From NCBI GenBank assembly GCA_964532065.1, contig CAZHHG010000114.1:1-7104 (forward strand): a stretch of DNA of 7,104 nucleotides. Reading direction: 5' to 3'. Within the stretch, counting starts at the first letter, position 1. Each line of letters begins with the position of its first letter. The notes beneath the pieces are model-generated. The model saw only the letters and a list, made by a program, of their open reading frames with translations, did not search any database and had not been told where the DNA came from. This document shows positions 1 through 6,164 of the stretch, one piece after another. The stretch is from DSXH01 sp964532065. Its GTDB lineage: Bacteria > Bacteroidota > Ignavibacteria > Ignavibacteriales > Melioribacteraceae. The position numbers and the translations under genes were made by a program.

Positions 1-1315
1 AGGGTGACAGCAAAACTCCATCAAATAATCCAAAGGTATTATGAATCCGGTAATAGGCCTGATAGTTAAGTGTAAAATTGTTTTCTGAAATAACAACAAA
101 ATCATGCTTAGCCGTCCGGTTCACCGTATTAATATAATTGGCGATTACCCTATCGTATGAGTCAATATTATCTTTTAATTCCCCTATCCGTAAAGATAAA
201 GTAATAAGCGAATAGACTAATATTAAGGCCAGCAAAGTTAAGGAAACAATTTTCTTCAATTTATACATACCTAATGTAAGTACAACAAGAATCCAGAAAA
301 CTATAATACCGTTGATTCTTGGTTCGGCTACTGCTAATATCCTCGGGTACATAATAATTAGAACAAACACTAGTGCGGACAAAATCAGTCTCGTTTTTTC
401 TTTCTTCAACATTATCAGAAGTAATATCAAAACAATTACAAAAACTCCCAATAGAATAATGGAAACGGGTTTATTAATCAGAAAATAATTATAAATAGAC
501 TGGGAATGATACGGGATAATTACATGAATGAAGTTTCCTATAAATGCGAATGGTTTTTTCCACACGCTTTGAGAGAAATTCAAATCGGATTCATATATAA
601 AATAATTTAACGATGAATAAATCAACATCATAAAGATCCCAAGCGAGAAAAAGATTTTCATGATAGTCCGATTATCAGCTTTATATTCCCATTTTGCTAT
701 ATAGACCAGAAATAATAACAATACAGGTAAATGCAAGCCTGTTTGTTTGGATGTTATAGAAGCCAAATAAAATAAGGCGCACAAAAAAAGATATTTTTTT
801 CTATGAGTGCTTATAAATTTGACAAATGCCAAGATAGACAGTAAATAGGAAATTACCGCAAGTAACTCTGTCCTGTTGCTAATCCAGTAGGTCCATATGG
901 AGTTATCCAAATGAAAACTGTATATGAGGGTAATCAGAAAAATTATTGATCCTTCATTTTTTTTTGTAATTCTATAAGTGATCTTCTTTAATAACAGGTA
1001 AAAAATTATCACGAGTGCGATGTGAAGAAATAATGATAAAACCTTTGAAGATAATGGATTTGCATCAAATACGTTGTAATCGAACCAGAATGAAAAATAT
1101 GACAGAGGACGCACAAAAAGAAAGAATGCTTCGCCGGGATTAGTTGAAACAGGAGCTCCTGGATTTTGGGAAATAATGTAGAACAGATAGTAATCGTCCA
1201 GGATAAAATCAGGTATGATGAAAATTATGGGGACATAAACAATCAGGTTGAGTAAAAGGATCCATTTAAGGAAGCTATCTTTAATCAATTCCCTCAAGAG
1301 ATTGAATAATGACAA
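1..1315 (-). CDS. GT-C superfamily (TMTC/PMT-like) multi-pass membrane glycosyltransferase-like protein, C-terminus cut off by window edge
   Basis: The minus-strand frame is open from a stop just upstream of 1315 to position 1, giving 438 visible codons with no stop. The first in-frame ATG is codon 219, far inside the protein, so I place the start at TTG 1315, preceded by AGGTG four bases away. The product is very hydrophobic, with roughly ten to twelve membrane segments (for example about 17-35, 89-109, 150-168, 219-241, 283-303, 308-322, 335-350 and 356-376). After the first helix comes an acidic loop (D36, D40-D41), as expected for the metal/donor-binding loop of GT-C enzymes. RPLSY (69-73), SNRTELLA (146-153) and SKQTG (189-193) resemble conserved spots of TMTC/PMT-like proteins. 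Such proteins transfer sugars from lipid-phosphate donors outside the cytoplasmic membrane; donor and acceptor here are unknown. It lies 46 bases after the EnvC-like gene, probably read from the same transcript, and looks more AT-rich than its neighbours. The family call is by recognition of motifs and could be only a related membrane protein. Confidence 0.75.
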   Translation of the reverse strand, partial: MSLFNLLRELIKDSFLKWILLLNLIVYVPIIFIIPDFILDDYYLFYIISQNPGAPVSTNPGEAFFLFVRPLSYFSFWFDYNVFDANPLSSKVLSLFLHIALVIIFYLLLKKITYRITKKNEGSIIFLITLIYSFHLDNSIWTYWISNRTELLAVISYLLSILAFVKFISTHRKKYLFLCALFYLASITSKQTGLHLPVLLLFLVYIAKWEYKADNRTIMKIFFSLGIFMMLIYSSLNYFIYESDLNFSQSVWKKPFAFIGNFIHVIIPYHSQSIYNYFLINKPVSIILLGVFVIVLILLLIMLKKEKTRLILSALVFVLIIMYPRILAVAEPRINGIIVFWILVVLTLGMYKLKKIVSLTLLALILVYSLITLSLRIGELKDNIDSYDRVIANYINTVNRTAKHDFVVISENNFTLNYQAYYRIHNTFGLFDGVLLSP

Positions 1316-1319
1316 TTTG

Positions 1320-1324
1320 CACCT
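1320..1324 (-). promoter_or_regulatory. Candidate ribosome binding site supporting a TTG start
   Basis: On the minus strand AGGTG (1324 to 1320) precedes the TTG at 1315-1313 by four bases. It is the only Shine-Dalgarno-like sequence I see between the in-frame upstream stop TAA and the first conserved residues of the membrane protein. The spacing is short and the match partial, so it supports the start without proving it. Confidence 0.4.
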
Positions 1325-1361
1325 GAAAATGAATTATCTATTTTTTTTAAGAAAAATACAT

Positions 1362-2576
1362 TTACTTCCTCACCAGCCAGATTTCGGGATTCTGGTAGTT
1401 TCTTTCGTTCCAGATTTCGAAATGAAGAATGTTGCCTTCCAGGCTTTCATTAACACTGCCAATTAGTGTTCCTGCAGAAATTTTATCACCCTCCTGAACC
1501 GAAATATTCGAGATATGTCCGTATACGGTTCTGTATTCATCCCGGTGGGTAAGGATCACGATAGACCCGTAACCGGGGATCCAATCGATTGCAGAGACAA
1601 CACCTTCGGCAACGGCAAATACATTCTGTTCACCATTTACGGAGATATCGATTCCGTAATTGAGAGTGACAGTTTTGAGCCGTTCATTCTTATTCTCACC
1701 AAACTTCCTTACAACTTTACCGCCAGAAACTGGCCAGGTAAGGATTCCCTTTAGTTCGGCAAAATTCTGAAAATTACTGTAATTATACTTTGGAGGGGAA
1801 ATGCTTTCGCCCGGTTTCTTGGCCAGAAGTCTGGCCTTTCTTTCCCGTTCCTCTTCGATCAGCCGGGCAATTATATTCTTAATCAGTATTTCGGCTTTTC
1901 TTTTCGATTCAATCTCGGAAGTTATCATCTTCTGATCCTGCTTAAGAGTTTTAATCAGTTCTTTCCTTTCCGATTCACGATTCGACAGAACTTTCTGTTC
2001 ATTTTGTTTCAGAGCAACGAGGTTTTCTTTTTCAGCTCTCTCCTTTTCTAGCCGGGACGCGAGGAGATTCAGCTCATCCCTGCTTTTACCGAGCTGGTCG
2101 AGCGTTATTTTATTCTGCTGCGAAATGTAACGGAGATACCTGTATCGCTTAATTGTCTGATTAAATGAATCAGTATTAAGAAGAAAGCGAAATAGAGAGA
2201 GCCCCCTGTTTTTATAAACCCAGACAACATAGTTGCTGTATTTTTCTTTAAGAACAGTAATTCTATTTTCAACAGTACTTATCAGGTTTAAGGTTTCTTC
2301 TATTTCTTTCGATTTATTTTTTTCTTCAGTAACCAGATTATTGACAAGTTTATTAAGAAGTAGTTTCTGGCGGTTAATGTTTTCCAGGGACTGGAGAGAT
2401 TCTTTTTCAGTTTTAGACTTGCTTCTCAGTTCGCTTTCGAGGCGGGAAATTTCATTTTTAATATTTGTCAGTTCAAGGTTCTTCTGCTTTATGCTATCGG
2501 CAGTCTGAGCAGATATAATTAACGGAATCGACAGGAGGAATATAACAGTTCCTATTTTCCTGTATTTGTCTACCAT
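1362..2576 (-). CDS. EnvC-like murein hydrolase activator: secreted coiled coil plus degenerate LytM (M23) domain
   Basis: This 404-residue protein has an N-terminal signal peptide (hydrophobic 9-22, likely cleavage near A23-Q24). A long Lys/Glu-rich coiled coil follows at about 25-250, with a YVVWVYKNRG to YRYLRYI segment (116-151) typical of EnvC-type proteins. The C-terminal LytM/peptidase M23 domain spans about 278-404. In an active M23 enzyme the motifs are HxxxD, a catalytic His, and HxH. Here the first His is N306 (N-Y-G-I-D310), the middle His is kept (YGH, H354), and the last motif is I383-L-H385. Two of the five key positions are lost, so I infer a non-catalytic activator of periplasmic N-acetylmuramyl-L-alanine amidases in septum splitting, as with E. 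coli EnvC, rather than an endopeptidase. The start overlaps the upstream lipoprotein gene by 7 bases (ATGGTAG), and only a weak AGAGA precedes it, which suggests translational coupling. The fold is certain; the activator role is inferred from family knowledge. Confidence 0.93.
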   Translation of the reverse strand: MVDKYRKIGTVIFLLSIPLIISAQTADSIKQKNLELTNIKNEISRLESELRSKSKTEKESLQSLENINRQKLLLNKLVNNLVTEEKNKSKEIEETLNLISTVENRITVLKEKYSNYVVWVYKNRGLSLFRFLLNTDSFNQTIKRYRYLRYISQQNKITLDQLGKSRDELNLLASRLEKERAEKENLVALKQNEQKVLSNRESERKELIKTLKQDQKMITSEIESKRKAEILIKNIIARLIEEERERKARLLAKKPGESISPPKYNYSNFQNFAELKGILTWPVSGGKVVRKFGENKNERLKTVTLNYGIDISVNGEQNVFAVAEGVVSAIDWIPGYGSIVILTHRDEYRTVYGHISNISVQEGDKISAGTLIGSVNESLEGNILHFEIWNERNYQNPEIWLVRK

Positions 2577-3352
2577 TCTCTGATTTTCACGTCTGTTGGT
2601 ATATCGATCAACAAGTCAACATCATTCCGGTTAATTTCGATCTTCCTGTATTCCACTTTGAGCCGTTGTTTGTTAACAATGTCGTTAAGAATAATTTCCT
2701 GCGGAATAGGAACATCCTCATATGATTTAAAGCGTGAGTATTTCCCTTCCACCAGGATATTTCCGTTAAATTGTTTCAGGATATTTTCGCTGATTGCTAA
2801 ATCATCGGCTCTAACAGAATAGACTTTTTCAATTTTCTTAAGCGAATCAAGATAAGTAAGCCGGTAGAGATCACCGTCTACTTCAAAGCGGTCCGGTTCA
2901 ATTCTAAGTTTATCAGTAAGATTAACGCTTCCGGCAAGGGCATCAATCAATTCATCAAACGAGAAATCTACTTTGAGAATCTGCTTCATAATCCCGTCAC
3001 GCATTTTACCGCGGTAGAGACTATTATTAATTACATCATAGAACTGGAAATCCTGAGGTGTAATTAAGGCATGAGCGAGGTCAATTCCGAACGGGCCATA
3101 AAAGGAGACTTTAAGTGAATCGGGTTTTTTAACAATTACTTCGAAACTGCTTCCCGCAGTTAAATCCGGTGAAAATATATTAAGGGCACCGGTACCACGG
3201 AAAGTTTTAACTTTTCTTCTGTTGGCTTCAAGCTTCTTGATCAGCCTGTCCGAAGAAATTACTCTTTCCTCAGAAACCTGCCGGGAGGGAGCGCAGCCGC
3301 CGGCAATAAAAACTAACGCAGTAACAATAAGCAACGGAATATATTTTTTCAC
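2570..3352 (-). CDS. LolA/LolB-like outer-membrane lipoprotein (DUF4292 type)
   Basis: This 260-residue protein starts at GTG. The N-terminus KKYIPLLIV...IAGGC is a lipoprotein signal with the lipidated Cys at 20. The mature part begins with a helix (about 31-50) and then F51-R-G-T-G, after which it alternates short beta strands, for example SSFEVIVKKPDSLKVSFYGP (68-87) and FQFYDVINNSLYRG (102-115). This matches the half-barrel LolA/LolB-like family annotated as DUF4292 in Bacteroidota and relatives. By analogy it may bind lipid or lipoprotein acyl chains at the outer membrane, but no biochemistry can be read from the sequence. The GTG is preceded by AGAAGGGTG at good spacing. The gene overlaps the upstream TPR gene by 4 bases (GTGA) and the downstream EnvC-like gene by 7, so the three are almost surely translated as one operon. 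The family call is by pattern; a generic envelope lipoprotein is the alternative. Confidence 0.85.
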   Translation of the reverse strand: MKKYIPLLIVTALVFIAGGCAPSRQVSEERVISSDRLIKKLEANRRKVKTFRGTGALNIFSPDLTAGSSFEVIVKKPDSLKVSFYGPFGIDLAHALITPQDFQFYDVINNSLYRGKMRDGIMKQILKVDFSFDELIDALAGSVNLTDKLRIEPDRFEVDGDLYRLTYLDSLKKIEKVYSVRADDLAISENILKQFNGNILVEGKYSRFKSYEDVPIPQEIILNDIVNKQRLKVEYRKIEINRNDVDLLIDIPTDVKIREW

Positions 3353-5154
3353 AATTCACCCTTCTCAATTTTCTCTTTGAACTTATTATTGCCGGGTTCA
3401 ACTTCAAGAGCTTTCTTCCAGAACTCAAGCGCTTTAGATTTATCACCCAGTTTGAAATAGACATCCCCCAAATGGTCTAATACTGTGCCGCTATTACTGT
3501 CATATTTAAGCGACTTTTCAATATATGATTTGGCCTTTTCAAAATCATTAAGCCGGAAATAGATCCATCCAAGTGTATCAAGATACGAAGGATTATCAGG
3601 TTCCATTTTAACGGCATTGCTGCTCCACTCAAGTGCCTCGTCAATTCTAACACCTCTTTCGGCAAGTGAATAGGCATAGTTATTAAGAATAAGTGCGTTC
3701 CCCGGATCGATCGACATAGCAAGTGAATAAAGAGAATCGGATTTAGCATACTCCCCTTTTGATTCATAAATTAACGCAGTCATTCCGATCACCTGAATAT
3801 CATTAGGGCTGAAGATCATTGCTTTATTCAAATAAACGAGGGCTTCATCATCCTCCTTAAGCTGGTTCAGCGTATATCCGTATGCCGTAAGGACTGTTAT
3901 ATCATTCGGATTGATTCTTACAGCTTTTCCGAGATACTCTTTAGCCGAAGAATGATTTCCCTGCTGTGAAAGAGCGAGACCGTAGATGAGATTTATAGCA
4001 AAGTCGTTCGGAAAGCTTGCAACACCTTTTTTAAGCAGGTCGACAACAAGCGGATACTTGCCATTATCGAAAAGTATTCCTCCCAGTCTGATCCAGAGCT
4101 GATTATTCCATTCGGCCAGTTCAGTGGCTCTTTTAAAGTAATCGATAGCAAGCGAATCATTTTTCAAGCGGATCTCAATTTCACCCAGATACGCATTTAA
4201 CTGCCAGTCGGTTGTATCCTTGTTAAGCTGGACAAATATCTCTTTCGCATAATTCAGATTACTCGAATCTTTCTCCACAGCATTAAGAAAGATTGTTCCG
4301 ATACCTAATTTATTTTCATAACTGATTTCTTTACTAAGGAGTAATTTACTGTACTGATCGAGTGCGTTTTTCCACTCCCCGGTCTGAATGTATGCAGATC
4401 CTTTCATTTCATAGAGATTAAGATCGTCCGGAAAACTGATAAGACTCTGATCAATCAGTTTATGAGCTTTGTCGTACTTTTTAGTTTTCAGATATGATTC
4501 TATTAGAACTTTCTGAAGCCGGAGATCGGACGGATTAAGATTCAGAAGTTCTTCAAATGTGCTTATAGTTTCTTCAATATTTCCGAGACGCTCGTTGAGG
4601 TCTATAATACGGATAAGCAGATTCCATTCCGGACCGAGCAGACCGACAAGCTTATTATAAATTGAGAGTGCGTAATTAGGCCTGTTCTTTTCATTGAGAA
4701 GTGCGAGCTGATAATAGGCCGGATAATTTGAAGAATCGCGCGCAATAATTTTTTCGTACACTACAATCGATGAATCATCGAGGCGCGACGATGAGTAGAT
4801 TGAAGCAAGCAGATAGAGATATTCAGTGTTAGTTGAGTCGAGCTGAACCGCACTTCGCGAATGCTGAATTGCAGAGGAGAGTTTATTCAGCTTGTAATAA
4901 TTTTTTGCGATAGCAAAGTGAATACCTGCCTGAGGATCGTACTTCAGTGCCTCGAGATATTCATTAATTGCCGACTGGTGATCACCTTTAAGTTCCAGCA
5001 TCGTTCCATTAATAAACTTCTCCTGAGCGATCTTTCCGGTTGAAGTATTAATAGTTTTACTCTCTTTAACCTCTGCTTCCGGCACCATAACATTAGTTGA
5101 AGAGCACCCGGCGCCAAAAATGACAAGCAATAAAAAGAGGGGTCTAATATTCAT
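3349..5154 (-). CDS. TPR-repeat lipoprotein
   Basis: This 601-residue protein has a short lipoprotein signal (MNIRPLFLLLVIFGAGC, lipidated Cys 17, then SST) and a low-complexity linker to about 42. From there to the C-terminus it is tandem tetratricopeptide repeats, probably 13-15. The clearest are at about 43-75 (ALKYDP), 76-108, 177-208 (LLNLNPSD), 385-417 (AVRINPND), 419-451 (MIFSPND), 453-485 (AMSIDPGN), 521-553 and 555-588 (ALEVEPGN). The segment YLDTLGWIYFR (524-534) is typical of TPR lipoproteins found beside LolB-like genes. TPRs form a superhelical scaffold for protein partners; the lipid anchor puts it at a membrane face of the periplasm, or on the cell surface if exported. It is first in the operon, with an AAAGGA ribosome site 4 bases before ATG. 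The partner is unknown; an assembly or scaffold role with the next two gene products is inferred from gene order only. Confidence 0.92.
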   Translation of the reverse strand: MNIRPLFLLLVIFGAGCSSTNVMVPEAEVKESKTINTSTGKIAQEKFINGTMLELKGDHQSAINEYLEALKYDPQAGIHFAIAKNYYKLNKLSSAIQHSRSAVQLDSTNTEYLYLLASIYSSSRLDDSSIVVYEKIIARDSSNYPAYYQLALLNEKNRPNYALSIYNKLVGLLGPEWNLLIRIIDLNERLGNIEETISTFEELLNLNPSDLRLQKVLIESYLKTKKYDKAHKLIDQSLISFPDDLNLYEMKGSAYIQTGEWKNALDQYSKLLLSKEISYENKLGIGTIFLNAVEKDSSNLNYAKEIFVQLNKDTTDWQLNAYLGEIEIRLKNDSLAIDYFKRATELAEWNNQLWIRLGGILFDNGKYPLVVDLLKKGVASFPNDFAINLIYGLALSQQGNHSSAKEYLGKAVRINPNDITVLTAYGYTLNQLKEDDEALVYLNKAMIFSPNDIQVIGMTALIYESKGEYAKSDSLYSLAMSIDPGNALILNNYAYSLAERGVRIDEALEWSSNAVKMEPDNPSYLDTLGWIYFRLNDFEKAKSYIEKSLKYDSNSGTVLDHLGDVYFKLGDKSKALEFWKKALEVEPGNNKFKEKIEKGEL

Positions 5155-5158
5155 AAAA

Positions 5159-5164
5159 TCCTTT
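5159..5164 (-). promoter_or_regulatory. Ribosome binding site of the TPR lipoprotein gene
   Basis: AAAGGA on the minus strand (5164 to 5159) lies four bases before the ATG at 5154. It supports that start, as does the lipoprotein signal that begins immediately after it. Confidence 0.6.
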
Positions 5165-5176
5165 AATTTGAACGAA

Positions 5177-5205
5177 AAAATAAACTATAACGTTTTGATT
5201 AACAA
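5177..5205 (-). promoter_or_regulatory. Candidate sigma-70-type promoter for the envelope operon
   Basis: On the minus strand, TTGTTA (5205-5200) and TATTTT (5182-5177) are separated by 17 bases, each matching the -35/-10 consensus at four of six positions. Transcription would start near 5170, leaving a short leader before the ATG at 5154. In AT-rich DNA such matches occur by chance, and Bacteroidota use a different consensus (-7 TAnnTTTG), so this is a weak call. Confidence 0.3.
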
Positions 5206-5214
5206 GGTAAAAGA

Positions 5215-5243
5215 TTGCTAGCTTGATAAGGTTTAACTATTTT
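5215..5243 (+). promoter_or_regulatory. Candidate promoter for the ATP-grasp gene
   Basis: TTGCTA (5215-5220) and TATTTT (5238-5243) are spaced by 17 bases, giving a start site near 5250 and a very short leader before the ATG at 5265. The matches are partial (four of six in each box) and the region is AT-rich, so chance is a real alternative. Confidence 0.25.
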
Positions 5244-5264
5244 CACGAAAATTTTTTCTGAGAA

Positions 5265-6164
5265 ATGTACAAATTCGACCTGGCTATATCATATACATGG
5301 CAGTACGATATGGAATTTATCGAACTGACCGAAAAGATCTTTCAGAAGAGCGGGCTGAAGACTTTTATTATTTATAAAGAGAATATTCACGAAGTAGCCT
5401 CATTACTTCGTCAGAGGAAATTATTCTTCAAAGCATATTTAGACCGTGCTTCTGACGAGGACCCGGAATTCAATATCTTAACTAAACTGCTGATACGAAG
5501 AAAGTGTTATTTAATTAATCCGCATAAGACCACACGCAAAGTAACTGATAAATCTTATTTCCATAAAAAACTTCTCAGAAAAGGATTCAATCTGCCTGAA
5601 ACTTTTATCGTTGAATCATGGGATAGGGATGAAAGACTATTTATTACCGAGAATGACATTAAGAAATTAAAGATACCGTTTATAATTAAACCGTCGGTCT
5701 TTTCCGGCGGCGGTCAGGGTGTAGTAAAGGACGGTAATTCAATAGAACAGATTCAAAATGAACGGAAGAAAGGACATACCGAAAAGTATCTTATACAGCA
5801 GAAAATCGATCCGGTAAGGATTGATCATAAGCGGGCCTGGTTCAGGATTTTCTGGGCGTTCGGGAAAGTAATACCCACATGGTGGGACGATCAGACTCAT
5901 CTCTACAAAGTTGTAACAAAAGAACAGATTTCGAGATACAAACTGCAAAGGTTGATAAAAATTACACAGGGTATTGCAAGAATCGCAAAGATCGATTATT
6001 TCTCTACTGAGATAGCTCTTACCAAATCCCATCGTTTTTACCTTATCGATTATATCAACGATCAGTGCGACATGCGGCTTCAATCAAAACATGTAGACGG
6101 CGTTCCGGACAGTGTGGTAACACAATTGATAGAGCAGATGAAGAAAAAGGTAGCCGGACTTTAA
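5265..6164 (+). CDS. Stand-alone ATP-grasp family protein, substrate unknown
   Basis: This 299-residue soluble protein has no signal peptide. Residues 1-90 look like the alpha/beta pre-ATP-grasp domain. From about 95 the ATP-grasp fold follows: FIIKPSVFSGGGQGVV (139-154) supplies the ATP-binding Lys142 and glycine-rich loop, EKYLIQQKI (173-181) fits the hinge strand, R194 sits in FRIF, and STEIAL (247-252, E249) plus LIDYINDQCDMR (260-271) carry the likely Mg ligands E249, D262 and N265. Such enzymes make an acyl-phosphate with ATP and join it to an amine or thiol, as in RimK and glutathione synthetase. The terminal motif is D-x-x-N-D, not the usual E-x-N, so it is not a plain RimK or GshB, and I cannot name the substrate. 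It is divergent from the envelope operon and convergent with rsgA, sharing TTAA at the stop codons. The ribosome site is weak (GAGAA right before ATG). The fold is likely; the reaction is unknown. Confidence 0.85.
   Translation: MYKFDLAISYTWQYDMEFIELTEKIFQKSGLKTFIIYKENIHEVASLLRQRKLFFKAYLDRASDEDPEFNILTKLLIRRKCYLINPHKTTRKVTDKSYFHKKLLRKGFNLPETFIVESWDRDERLFITENDIKKLKIPFIIKPSVFSGGGQGVVKDGNSIEQIQNERKKGHTEKYLIQQKIDPVRIDHKRAWFRIFWAFGKVIPTWWDDQTHLYKVVTKEQISRYKLQRLIKITQGIARIAKIDYFSTEIALTKSHRFYLIDYINDQCDMRLQSKHVDGVPDSVVTQLIEQMKKKVAGL

Larger units (their letters stand above)
5155..5264. other. Divergent intergenic region between the envelope operon and the ATP-grasp gene
   Basis: This 110-base AT-rich spacer separates two divergently transcribed genes, so it should hold promoters for both. 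I see one weak -35/-10 candidate on each strand, a GCTAGC palindrome at 5217-5222 and an AACGTT at 5189-5194. Both palindromes are only six bases long, too short to call operators. There is no small ORF, RNA gene or terminator-like hairpin. Confidence 0.6.

Noticed and set aside
1316..1361. Intrinsic terminator after the EnvC-like gene
   Set aside because: There is a T8 run on the plus strand, but it reads as A8 in the minus-strand transcript and no GC-rich stem is present.
1248..1466. Small plus-strand ORF of 72 residues
   Set aside because: It overlaps the EnvC-like and GT-C genes on the opposite strand, has no domain or ribosome site, and covers the junction only by chance.
1515..2508. 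Plus-strand ORFs of 79 and 91 residues opposite the EnvC-like gene
   Set aside because: They are antisense shadows of a well-supported coding frame and have no recognisable protein features.
3270..3767. Minus-strand ORFs of 64 and 96 residues in other frames of the lipoprotein and TPR genes
   Set aside because: They are alternative-frame shadows of genes with clear lipobox and TPR content.
5217..5222. GCTAGC palindrome in the divergent intergenic region as an operator
   Set aside because: Only six bases are symmetric; the flanks do not extend the inverted repeat, so chance is sufficient.
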